Assembly: GCA_031266875.1 (NCBI GenBank)
Contig: JAISAE010000006.1
Location: 1 to 49,804, forward strand
Length of the DNA: 49,804 nucleotides
Direction of reading: 5' to 3'
From: Treponema sp.
GTDB taxonomy: Bacteria > Spirochaetota > Spirochaetia > Treponematales > Breznakiellaceae
Shown here: positions 34,401 through 41,708 of the stretch, piece by piece
Layout of the letters: each line of letters begins with the position of its first letter
Position numbering within the stretch: the stretch's first letter is position 1
Notes under the pieces: generated by a model
Databases searched by the model: none
Told to the model about the DNA's origin: nothing
The model's input: only the letters and a program-made list of their open reading frames with translations
Position numbers and translations under genes: made by a program

Positions 34401-35036
34401 TATAAGCAGGTATGGGAACAGAATAACAACCTTGACCTTGGCCATATAGAAAAGGCGAAGAGCGGTACTTACACACTGGTTGGTATCATCAAATCATTAA
34501 AACCGTACCAGAGCAGCAAGGGAGCGATGGGCTTTAGTTCCATTGCTGATTACAACGGCGAAATCGACCTTGTGCTTTTCTCGGATACATGGGAAAAATA
34601 CAGAAACAAGCTTGAGCTTGAGAAGGTTGTCGCTATTCGGGGCAAACTTGACCTTACCAAGAAACGGGAACGCCCCAGCGTCATCGTGGAAGCCATACTG
34701 GACATGGAAAACCTCAAGGTACTGGCTCAAACCCGAACAACGCAAAGAGAATGGAGTATGCAAAATAAAGAATATCAGGAACTGCACATCACACTAGACG
34801 AACAAGCCTCAGAAACCGATGAGGCGCTCTATCCCCTGCGCGATCTGTTTCAACAGCGCCGCATCGACGCTGCGAATAGCGTGAGCGAAGCTCACGATGC
34901 CTGCGTTGTCTTTATCCATGTGCCGCTTGCAGGCGGGGAACGGATTGTCAGAACAGCTATACGCATCGGCTCGTCTGACGCAACGCTTGAAGCCATCGGG
35001 CGTTGCGCGGGCGTGGTGCAGGCGAGGTATGCGTAA
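31464..35036 (+). CDS. dnaE: DNA polymerase III alpha subunit
   Basis: A 1190-residue replicative polymerase subunit, the usual length for DnaE. The N-terminal PHP domain starts FVHLHVHTDYSLLDG and includes ITDHGNM. The C-family polymerase core contains GPGRGSGASSIVAYAL and PDFDVDF, whose Asp residues bind the catalytic metals, then SLHAAGVVIG, FQFESEGMQ, YRPGPMDYIPQY and FNKSHASAYSVVAYQTA. An OB-fold lies near the C-terminus (YTLVGIIKSLKPY...). It extends primers at the replication fork and binds the sliding clamp. I take the ATG at 31464, where the PHP domain begins; the upstream in-frame ATG overlaps the promoter. Confidence 0.97.
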   Translation: MTDFVHLHVHTDYSLLDGAASVENLSRKAASLGMKSLAITDHGNMFGVLKFRDACVGSKDHPIDHEPVKPIIGCEFYMAPKSRFEKSGAADNDDKYYHLVLLAMNTQGYQNLIMLDSYAYTEGFYYKPRIDNELLLRYHEGLIGLSACIAGEIPRLLLRGDISAAEQRALWFRDLLGDGRFYLELQDHGIAAQQKLNPLIADMGKRLGIPLVATNDIHYVEKEDAEAQDILLCISSKKTVNDPKRKFRFEGTEFYFKTGDEMAALFPEYPEAISNTVRIAEMCNAEIPSPGPLLPDFAIPEGFENTDEYLRHITYAGLEKRYPGRIEEIRERAEYELGVIIEMGFTGYFLIVQDFINWAKEHDIPVGPGRGSGASSIVAYALRITDIDPLKYNLLFERFLNPERISMPDFDVDFCNERREEVIQYVTKKYGSDRVGQIITFGTLKARAVIKDVARALGIPLAESNQIVELIPKDPKMTLKKAFAEEAKFIADGALKEAKLKDIEQRYPKLFEIARKLEGKNRNSSLHAAGVVIGKTALTDYVPLYYDPKTKGVASQYTMDLIENQGLVKMDFLGLKTLDVIKNAVNLIRKRGGEYAHFTIETIDEQDKATFKMLCEGRSAGVFQFESEGMQKILKDAQPGSITDLIALNALYRPGPMDYIPQYIDCKQGRKPIEYPDPCLESVLKETYGVIVYQEQVMQVAQRIAGYSLGQADILRKAMGKKKVEVMVKEKARFIESAEAKGFNGEDADRIFEILIPFAGYGFNKSHASAYSVVAYQTAFLKANFPAEFMAANLTNEISGADSLPAYIEEARKIGVAIDPPDINRSEKYFTVVDGRVVYGFLGIKGLGEGPVEEIIRKRENGPYKNMMDFLERVKIKGMGEDKRVVGKKMIELLIQTGAFDCFGKNRATLAMNLEHAIDFAQIKKDEKKFGQESLFGYNDVETYQSFTFQDAPDWTYMEKLNMEKELLGFYFSGHPMDEYKQVWEQNNNLDLGHIEKAKSGTYTLVGIIKSLKPYQSSKGAMGFSSIADYNGEIDLVLFSDTWEKYRNKLELEKVVAIRGKLDLTKKRERPSVIVEAILDMENLKVLAQTRTTQREWSMQNKEYQELHITLDEQASETDEALYPLRDLFQQRRIDAANSVSEAHDACVVFIHVPLAGGERIVRTAIRIGSSDATLEAIGRCAGVVQARYA

Positions 35037-35046
35037 GGAAGGCGGC

Positions 35047-35709
35047 GTGAAATTTGATGGCGTCGCCTTTGATCTTGACGGAACACTCTACCCAAACTAC
35101 CAGTTTTACTACCGCGTCATCCCGCTTGCCTTGCTGGAGTGGCGGCTGTTCTTCGCGTTCAACAGTGCGCGAAAAGTTCTGCACGCGGAGAACCACCCGT
35201 TCCACAAAGACTTTTACGAGCTACAGGCAGAGCTTATGGCGAATATCCTCAAGCAAAACCAGCGTTCTGTTAAAGAAAAAACTGAGCGTCTCTTCTACCG
35301 TGGCTGGGAACCCTTGTTTCAACATATCGCGCTCTACCCTTTTGCCCGCGAAACCCTGAACGCCTTCCGTGACGCTGGTTTGAAACTGGGCATACTCTCA
35401 GATTTTCCATTACCAAACAAACTGCGGAACCTCAAACTTGAGGGGATATGGGACGCTGCGCTGTGTTCTGAGGAAATCGGCCATCTCAAACCAAGTCCTC
35501 AGCCCTTTCTCGAACTGGAAAGACAGCTTGGCGTTCCGGCAAGCCGCCTGCTCTATGTGGGAAACAGTGTACGCTACGATGTTAGGGGCGCGAAAAAGGC
35601 CGGCATGAAGGCCGCGCTGATCAATCCCTGGTTTAAACCGAAACAGAACGCCAATAACGCTGACTTTGTCTTCACGGACTACCGCGCCTTGCGGGAATAT
35701 GTCCTTTGA
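35047..35709 (+). CDS. HAD-superfamily hydrolase
   Basis: A 220-residue HAD phosphatase. Motif I is FDLDGTLYPNY, motif II is ILSDF, the Lys of motif III lies in GHLKPSPQPF, and motif IV is LYVGNSVRYDVRGAKKAG. A helical cap lies between motifs I and II. HAD enzymes of this group dephosphorylate small metabolites; the substrate cannot be read from sequence. The GTG at 35047 follows AAGGAAGG. The ATG at 35029, overlapping the dnaE stop, is an alternative adding six residues. Cotranscription with dnaE is likely. The 170 bases after its stop hold an imperfect GC-rich hairpin near 35735-35762 but no clear terminator. Confidence 0.88.
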   Translation: MKFDGVAFDLDGTLYPNYQFYYRVIPLALLEWRLFFAFNSARKVLHAENHPFHKDFYELQAELMANILKQNQRSVKEKTERLFYRGWEPLFQHIALYPFARETLNAFRDAGLKLGILSDFPLPNKLRNLKLEGIWDAALCSEEIGHLKPSPQPFLELERQLGVPASRLLYVGNSVRYDVRGAKKAGMKAALINPWFKPKQNANNADFVFTDYRALREYVL

Positions 35710-35882
35710 AACCGGAAACAGCGTCTCCATACGAACACCCTGCTCGCCGTAGCGGGCAGGTGGTGTCAGAGACCGAGCGGGTACGCGCTTCATGCTACTT
35801 TGTATCGTTTTTAGGCTTCCCTGTTTCTATACAGATTTGGTACAATCCTTCTTAATACTAACTCTATTAAGGAGAGATACCG

Positions 35883-36530
35883 ATGAAACTTGAATCTGTG
35901 AAAGACGCTTCGTTTCGTGAGTATGGACAGATCGTGGAGGGCTATGATTTTACCGAATTGCTCCAAACCCTCAAAAAAAAGACGCCGCGCCCTCTGGACA
36001 AGGTGATCTATGTGCCGAGCAATCCTCAGCTTGAGGGTCTGTCTGTATACGGCGCGTTGCAAAACAACTACTATGGCGGTATGCCGATTCAGATCGGCTA
36101 CTGTAACGGGCATAGTACCAAGCTCAATGCGTTTGAGTACCACCGCGACTCAGAAATCAACATCACGTATGATGACGTGATCCTGCTCCTCGCCAAACAG
36201 TCTGACATAAACACCGTGGACTGGAGCATTGACGCGGCCCGGACCCGGGCATTCTTCCTGTCGGCGGGCATGGCGGTGGAGCTTTACGCTTCTACCCTGC
36301 ATTACGCGCCTTCGTCTGCTGATGAAACCGGCTTTCAGGTGATTATCGTGTTACCCAGAGGTACGAACATGGCAAAGCCTGCTATTACGGCAAAGAATGG
36401 TGAAGACCAGCTTCTTAGCGCCGCGAACAAGTGGCTTATTGCTCACGCCGAAGCCAAAGCTGAAGTAGCCGGCGGCGCTCATGTTGGTATTAGGGGCGAG
36501 AATCCCAACGCTCGCAGTGTTTGGAAGTAG
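35883..36530 (+). CDS. DUF4867 family protein
   Basis: A 215-residue protein I recognise as DUF4867, likely a cupin-like beta-barrel. Features include VKDASFREYGQIVEGYD at the N-terminus, YGGMPIQIGYCNGHSTKLNAFEYHRDSEINI in the middle, where the His and Glu residues resemble a cupin metal site, and FFLSAGMAVELYASTLHYAP. Related Firmicutes proteins occur near sugar-metabolism genes and may be isomerases; here the neighbours give no hint. The Shine-Dalgarno AAGGAGAG lies eight bases before the ATG. It appears to be monocistronic. Confidence 0.82.
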   Translation: MKLESVKDASFREYGQIVEGYDFTELLQTLKKKTPRPLDKVIYVPSNPQLEGLSVYGALQNNYYGGMPIQIGYCNGHSTKLNAFEYHRDSEINITYDDVILLLAKQSDINTVDWSIDAARTRAFFLSAGMAVELYASTLHYAPSSADETGFQVIIVLPRGTNMAKPAITAKNGEDQLLSAANKWLIAHAEAKAEVAGGAHVGIRGENPNARSVWK

Positions 36531-36585
36531 CTCTACAGGGAGCGAATGTTGAAAGCGTCAGGCTTCCGGCATGGCTCCCTTACGC

Positions 36586-37464
36586 TTATAGCTGATACTG
36601 TGCTTTTTGGTGCATGATTTCCAACCGCGTCATAATCGCGTCTACTACCGCTTGTTTCTTGTCCTCAATATCTTCTCTCATGTGGGCGGCATTTCTGAAC
36701 TCAAGGCAGGAAAGCACTGGTCCTGCGGTGAAACGAACCTGTCCTTTACTCACATAGTCATCCATCATGTCTTCGTCCGATCCTGCGTCTCCGCGCCGCA
36801 CATGTAACAATTCGCCGTTGATGGCGACTAGACACATATAGTCAAAGGACTTGATATAGGAATCAATCTCGCGCACCCCTCGTTTAGTTCTGGGGTCCCA
36901 AGGGCGGTAGCGCGTTCCTGCGGGGAAAACCAGCACGAGTTTACCCTTTTTTTTAATATCAATCAGAGCTTTCATGGCTGCGTGGTTAATGGCGTTTATG
37001 CGGGCAAGCTCGTCGCGGTCTTTTTCGCTGTCCAGGCTCTGCAAAGAGCGGCTTGGATAAATCACGAGCCGGGTGTACGCGCCGGTGAAGGCGGCCACAG
37101 TGGGGCTGGATTCGTTGAGCTTGACGCCTGCGATGGCTACAAGCGCGGCAGCCACTTCCTTGCCGCGCTCGGAATCCTTCCGCAGAAGGTACGAAAACAA
37201 CGGCAAGTCGAGGTTACTATAATGCTCAAGCAGGAGGAGGCAAGACTTGCCTTCCCTCGCCTTGTCGAGCAGAGCGGAAAGATGTTCCATCCCCATAATG
37301 CCGGAGCCCGGGAGGATAAGCGAATCAATGATATGGTCAATATAGGGAATCGTCTCTTCCTGTCCCTCTTGATAGACATTGTATTCATCTATCACCGTAG
37401 ATGACTTTGATAAGGCTACAACCTTCTTGATAATATCCTGAAAAGCAGAACTTAACTCTTCCAT
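36586..37464 (-). CDS. phospholipid/glycerol acyltransferase-like protein
   Basis: A 292-residue protein of the PlsB/PlsC acyltransferase superfamily. The catalytic HxxxxD motif is HYSNLD (near residue 81), and the glycerol-phosphate binding motif is VFPAGTRYRPW, close to the FPEGTR consensus with Ala for Glu. It probably acylates glycerol-3-phosphate or lysophosphatidate for membrane lipid synthesis, or a related lipid. It lacks a membrane helix. It is last in the pepT-lipoprotein-acyltransferase operon, with a ten-base gap upstream. Confidence 0.85.
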   Translation of the reverse strand: MEELSSAFQDIIKKVVALSKSSTVIDEYNVYQEGQEETIPYIDHIIDSLILPGSGIMGMEHLSALLDKAREGKSCLLLLEHYSNLDLPLFSYLLRKDSERGKEVAAALVAIAGVKLNESSPTVAAFTGAYTRLVIYPSRSLQSLDSEKDRDELARINAINHAAMKALIDIKKKGKLVLVFPAGTRYRPWDPRTKRGVREIDSYIKSFDYMCLVAINGELLHVRRGDAGSDEDMMDDYVSKGQVRFTAGPVLSCLEFRNAAHMREDIEDKKQAVVDAIMTRLEIMHQKAQYQL

Positions 37465-37474
37465 AGAGCGATCC

Positions 37475-37717
37475 TTACTTCTTAATGTTTTTCAGCAGCT
37501 CTTCAGCGGCCTTACTCGCGTCTTCCAGTACGTCAGACGCGCCCTGTTTTAGGTTTCTCGCCGCGTCTGAGGCCTCCTGCTGTATATCTTTTGCCGCTTG
37601 TGAAGCAGTTCCCTTGAGCTCATCAAGTTTTTTCGCGGTTGGGTCTTTATCTGAACAGCTAGCTAAAACAAAGGCCACGATGCTGTACATAGCGAGTAAT
37701 TGAACTATTCGTTTCAT
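37475..37717 (-). CDS. small amphipathic-helix lipoprotein
   Basis: An 80-residue protein. A signal peptide ends in the lipobox VLASC. The mature part is one long amphipathic helix with quasi-repeats (TASQAAKDIQQEASDAARNLKQGASDVLEDASKAAEEL), resembling LEA- or apolipoprotein-like small lipoproteins. The ATG overlaps the pepT stop (ATGA) and has GGGGGAAA upstream. Its position between a peptidase and an acyltransferase suggests an envelope role, but the function is unknown. Confidence 0.8.
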   Translation of the reverse strand: MKRIVQLLAMYSIVAFVLASCSDKDPTAKKLDELKGTASQAAKDIQQEASDAARNLKQGASDVLEDASKAAEELLKNIKK

Positions 37718-38955
37718 TGTTTCCCCCAAAGTTTGACAAGCTCGACGACCACTTTACAGGCCGCTGTCATGTCAGAAACCGACGCCCATTCAAGGCGGCT
37801 GTGCGCATTACGCCCGCCGGTGAAGATGTTTGGTGTGGGTATGCCAAGCTGAGTGAGCTGAGAGCCATCGGTTCCGCCCCGAATTGGGTGATGTATGCAC
37901 GGTATGTTCAGGTTGGCGAGCGCCTCCTTGAGTATGTTCAGGGTTTCCGGCTTTTCGTCAAGTTTTTCCTTCATATTAAAATACTGAGGCGTAATGCTCA
38001 CCGTAACCGTGCTGCCGGGGAACTGGGCTTCCACGGCTTTGGCGAACGTTTCCAGCGCCGCAACCCGCCGTTCAGCCCCGGCGCGGTCAAAGTCGCGGAT
38101 ATACACCTGAAGCGAGGCAGTTTCCATGTTGGCGTTGATGTTCATAGGGCAGTAATAACCATAATACCCATCAGTGGCTTCCGGGCTTTCCACGCGGGGC
38201 AGCATGAGCGCAAAGGTTGCGGCCATAACCGTGGGGTTAAGCATACGCCCACGCGCCGTACCCAAGTGTATGGCCTTACCAACAAACTCGATATTCGCCT
38301 CATACGCATTGAAACACTCAGAATCAATCCCTCCCAAGGGACCGCCGTCTAAGGTGTAACAGGCAACTGATTTCACCCGCTCCACTGGGAAACCAACAAG
38401 CCCCGCGCCGACTTCCTCATCAGGAGTAAAGAATAACTCAATTGGCCCATGCGTGATTTCAGGATGACGGAGCAGGTACTCCGCTGCTCCCATGATCTCG
38501 GCAATGCCGGCCTTGTCATCCGCGCCCAACAGCGTGGTTCCATCAGTATGAATGATCGCCATGCCTTCGTGGGCTGCCAGATCAGGATCAAGCGCCGGAT
38601 CAAGCGCCACACCATCCGCAAAGGCTATCCGCTTACCGTTATATGCGTTAACGAGCTGAGGTTTCACATCTTTGCCCGACACGTCGCCTGCTGTATCAAG
38701 ATGCGCCATAAAACCAACGCACGGACGCGCCTCTTGTCCCGCCGTGGCCGGAATACGGGCAATCACATAACAATGGCCGGTTAGTTCAACATCGCTGACA
38801 CCCAAGCCCCGCAACTCTTCGGCAAGAGCCTTAGCAAGGTCCCATTGACCGGCTGTTGACGGCGTTTCGTCCCTATGCGGGGCGCTTGTCGTCCAATACC
38901 GGACATACTTCAAAAACCGGTCTACCACTAAACTAGTGAATTCATCGTTATTCAT
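37714..38955 (-). CDS. pepT: peptidase T (tripeptidase)
   Basis: A 413-residue M20B metallopeptidase that removes the N-terminal residue of tripeptides in the cytoplasm. Zinc-site motifs are clear: FMAHLDTAGD, LLGADDKAGIAEI, FTPDEEVGAGL, DGGPLGGIDSECFNA, and HHPIRGGTDGSQLTQLGIPTPNIFTGGRNAHS. The length is normal. I chose the ATG at 38955, where homology starts. It has no Shine-Dalgarno, and a promoter -10 lies six bases before it. It is the first gene of a three-gene operon. Confidence 0.95.
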   Translation of the reverse strand: MNNDEFTSLVVDRFLKYVRYWTTSAPHRDETPSTAGQWDLAKALAEELRGLGVSDVELTGHCYVIARIPATAGQEARPCVGFMAHLDTAGDVSGKDVKPQLVNAYNGKRIAFADGVALDPALDPDLAAHEGMAIIHTDGTTLLGADDKAGIAEIMGAAEYLLRHPEITHGPIELFFTPDEEVGAGLVGFPVERVKSVACYTLDGGPLGGIDSECFNAYEANIEFVGKAIHLGTARGRMLNPTVMAATFALMLPRVESPEATDGYYGYYCPMNINANMETASLQVYIRDFDRAGAERRVAALETFAKAVEAQFPGSTVTVSITPQYFNMKEKLDEKPETLNILKEALANLNIPCIHHPIRGGTDGSQLTQLGIPTPNIFTGGRNAHSRLEWASVSDMTAACKVVVELVKLWGKQ

Positions 38956-38961
38956 GGTTGT

Positions 38962-38990
38962 AGTATGCAGGATAAGCGGCGGTGCGTAAA
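38962..38990 (-). promoter_or_regulatory. putative promoter of the pepT operon
   Basis: On the minus strand: TTTACG (38985-38990), 17 bases, CATACT (38962-38967), six bases to the ATG. Each hexamer matches the consensus at four of six positions. Confidence 0.4.
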
Positions 38991-39048
38991 GGGGACTGTC
39001 GATACTCAACAAGCTCACACGCACAGAGCAGCGCCGCGCCGCTTTGGT

Positions 39049-40176
39049 TCAGACATTAAATTTGAAGAACATCACATCGCTGTCACGTACCATATATTCC
39101 TTGCCCTCGATCCGGTACTTACCAGCCTCTTTGATCTTCGCCTCACTGCCATACTGTAACAAGTCTTCGTAGGAATAGACTTCAGCCTTGATAAAGCCCT
39201 TTTCAAAATCCGTATGTATGACACCAGCGGCCCTAGGCGCAGTGTCTCCCGCGTGGATCGTCCATGCACGGCACTCATCCGCGCCCGCAGTGAAGAACGT
39301 TGACAGCCCCAAAAGCTGGTACGCCGCGTGAATGAGCGCGGAAAGACCTGATTCCTTCAAGCCAAGCTCCTCGATAAACGCCAACTTATCCGCCGCGTCT
39401 TCAATACTGACAAGTTCAGCCTCATATTTGCCGCAGATCACTACTGCTTCCGCGCCTTCGCTCTTTGCCCTCATCAGCGCCTTTTCTATATGCGTGCCAG
39501 CAAGCGCCCCCTTGAGATACGAGCGCATACCTGCCTCATCAACATTGCACACATACAACTGTGGTTTCATCGTGATGAAATGGCAATCGTATACCGCAGC
39601 CTTTTCGTCATCGTTCAGGGTAATTGAGCGTGCGGGTAGTCCGTTTTCCAGCGCCGGCTCGATCTTGTCCAGCGCGGTCAGTGCCAGCGCGGTATTCTTC
39701 TGATCTGCCTTCGCCTGCCCCTTGAGCGTGCGCACAGCCCGCTCCCGCCGTTTCGTCAGCGTATCGAGGTCAGCCAGCGCCAGCTCTATGGCGATGGTTT
39801 CCATGTCCGAGTCAGGGTCAACCTTGTTATTGACATGAACAATGTCTGGATCATCAAAACAGCGCACCACGTGAGCAATGACCCCTACTTCCCGAATATG
39901 TGACAGAAACTGATTGCCCAGCCCTTCGCCTTTTGACGCGCCCTTCACCAGCCCCGCAATATCGACAAACTCCACAGTCGCGGGAACAACCCGTTGTGGT
40001 TTGAAGATTTCAGCCAGCTTCACCAGACGCACGTCTGGCACGCTGACAATGCCCACGTTTGGGTTAATCGTACAGAAGGGGTAATTCGCCGCTTCCGCCG
40101 GCGCGTTACTCAACGCCGAAAAGATCGTTGACTTACCTACATTGGGAAGCCCCACTATGCCACAGTTAATCGCCAT
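39049..40176 (-). CDS. ychF: redox-regulated ATPase YchF (Obg-like)
   Basis: A 375-residue P-loop NTPase of the Obg/YchF group. GLPNVGKST is the Walker A loop. DIAGLVKGASKGEGLGNQFLSHIRE follows, then a coiled-coil insert (LTKRRERAVRTLK) and a C-terminal TGS domain ending in MVRDSDVMFFKFNV. YchF prefers ATP and binds ribosomes; it affects translation fidelity and stress responses. The ribosome site CAGGA lies before the ATG. The 23-bp repeat array lies immediately upstream of the start region. Confidence 0.95.
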   Translation of the reverse strand: MAINCGIVGLPNVGKSTIFSALSNAPAEAANYPFCTINPNVGIVSVPDVRLVKLAEIFKPQRVVPATVEFVDIAGLVKGASKGEGLGNQFLSHIREVGVIAHVVRCFDDPDIVHVNNKVDPDSDMETIAIELALADLDTLTKRRERAVRTLKGQAKADQKNTALALTALDKIEPALENGLPARSITLNDDEKAAVYDCHFITMKPQLYVCNVDEAGMRSYLKGALAGTHIEKALMRAKSEGAEAVVICGKYEAELVSIEDAADKLAFIEELGLKESGLSALIHAAYQLLGLSTFFTAGADECRAWTIHAGDTAPRAAGVIHTDFEKGFIKAEVYSYEDLLQYGSEAKIKEAGKYRIEGKEYMVRDSDVMFFKFNV

Positions 40177-40208
40177 TATATCCTGCCTTTTTCCCTTAGT
40201 TAGCGCAT

Positions 40209-40432
40209 CACGTTACTGCTCTATAACGAGCCTCGTTACTGGCCTATAACGTGTCGCGTTACTGCTCTATAACGAGCCTCGTTACTGGCCTATAACGTGT
40301 CACGTTACTGCTCTATAACGTGTCGCGTTACTGAGCTATAACGAACCTCGTTACTGCTCTATAACCTGTCGCGTTACTGCTCTATAACGAGCCTCGTTAC
40401 TGCTCTATAACCTGTCGCGTTACTGAGCTATA
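40209..40432. repeat. ten 23-bp tandem units with alternating palindromes
   Basis: Units of the form CGTTACTGCTCTATAACGAGC repeat at a 23-bp period. Two kinds of stem are possible: CGTTA/TAACG within a unit, and across unit borders TAACGAG-C-CTCGTTA or TAACGTG-T-CACGTTA. At the borders both arms change together. It fills the space between rsgA (ending at 40446) and ychF (starting at 40176), both reading leftward. Confidence 0.9.
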
Positions 40433-40445
40433 CTCATTTACACAC

Positions 40446-41537
40446 TTAATCCACTTGCCGCCCGGCGTGTTTTTTACGATTAAAGCGGGCGATGTGCTTT
40501 TGCCACTCTTTCTTGTGTTGCAGAGACGCCGACTTGCTTTCTACAAAGGCGCTTTCCTTCTTGAATGTAAGATAATGCTTCCATTGCGCTTCCGATAGGG
40601 AACCGTTGTCAAGCGCGGCTTTCACCGCACAGCCCGGCTCGCTTCCGTGCAAGCAGTCTGAGAAACGGCATTGTAAGGCCAGCTCCTCAATGTTGCTGAA
40701 AAGCGCGTTGACCCCTTCGTCCGCGTCCCAAAGCCCCAGTTCCCGCATACCGGGCGTGTCAATAATGAGTGCGCCGCCCGGCAGCCTCACCATCTGCCGG
40801 TGGGTCGTGGTGTGGCGTCCCTTGCTGTCCTCCTCACGGATTGCCTTTACCTCCATGATGTTCTTCCCGGCAAGGGTGTTGAGAAGGCTTGACTTACCCA
40901 CGCCTGACGAACCGAGCAGCACGGCAGTCTTGGCCGGCGACAGGTAGGTTGCGAGCGCGTCCAGTCCCAAGCCGGTAACGCAGCTCACCGGCAGCACCGG
41001 AGTGTCCGGGGCCACGCGGCGTATTGTATCAACACGGGACACGCGCTCAAGATCAACGCAGAGGTCTGCCTTAGTGAGCAGCACCACAGGCGCCCCGCCA
41101 CTCCGCCGCGAGGCTGTGAGGTAGCGGGCGATACGGTTTGGGTTAAAATTGAAATTCAGCGAACAGAGTATGAACACATAGTCAAAATTCGTAGCAACAA
41201 CCTGTTCCACGACGTTTTTGACATAGGCTTCCTCATGCCCTGAAAAGTCAGCGCGAGAAAATTGTGAGATGCGGGGCAGCACTTTGGTTATGCCCGAAGG
41301 CCCATTCGCGTTGTATTTGAGCAGAACAAAGTCCCCTACCGCAGGGTAGTCATGCCGACATTCCACTTCATACTGGAATGTGCCGGTGATAACCGCAGGC
41401 ACTTCCCCGTACTGGCAGATCGCTTTGTACAAGTCCCGCCGCATCTCCGTGATTCGAGCTGGAATGACGCCGTCAGTGATGGCGCCTACGCCCGGCACAG
41501 ACGCGCCGGAATATCCGTAGTCAGTCAGTAAACCCAT
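40446..41537 (-). CDS. rsgA: ribosome small-subunit-dependent GTPase A
   Basis: A 363-residue circularly permuted GTPase that checks late 30S subunit assembly. The N-terminal OB-fold (ICQYGEVPAVITGTFQYEV...VGDFVLL) precedes G4 (LLTKADL), then G1 (GSSGVGKSSLLNTL), G3 (DTPGMRELG), and the zinc knuckle CRFSDCLHGSEPGC. A basic C-terminal tail follows. The ATG at 41537 has GGAG six bases upstream; the longer frame is unsupported. Confidence 0.95.
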   Translation of the reverse strand: MGLLTDYGYSGASVPGVGAITDGVIPARITEMRRDLYKAICQYGEVPAVITGTFQYEVECRHDYPAVGDFVLLKYNANGPSGITKVLPRISQFSRADFSGHEEAYVKNVVEQVVATNFDYVFILCSLNFNFNPNRIARYLTASRRSGGAPVVLLTKADLCVDLERVSRVDTIRRVAPDTPVLPVSCVTGLGLDALATYLSPAKTAVLLGSSGVGKSSLLNTLAGKNIMEVKAIREEDSKGRHTTTHRQMVRLPGGALIIDTPGMRELGLWDADEGVNALFSNIEELALQCRFSDCLHGSEPGCAVKAALDNGSLSEAQWKHYLTFKKESAFVESKSASLQHKKEWQKHIARFNRKKHAGRQVD

Positions 41538-41708
41538 GCTTAACTCCATATCTTTAATAAACGAATCCCGCATACCTTGCCGCTCCATATACCTCTTATC
41601 TTATATCTCTTATCTATACTGTTAGCTCACTCCTGACAGCGCGGCGCGGACACTCCGCACAGGGCGGCGGTCCGGGCGCCACAGTCAAGAAGTGATCGAA
41701 GGCCGCAG

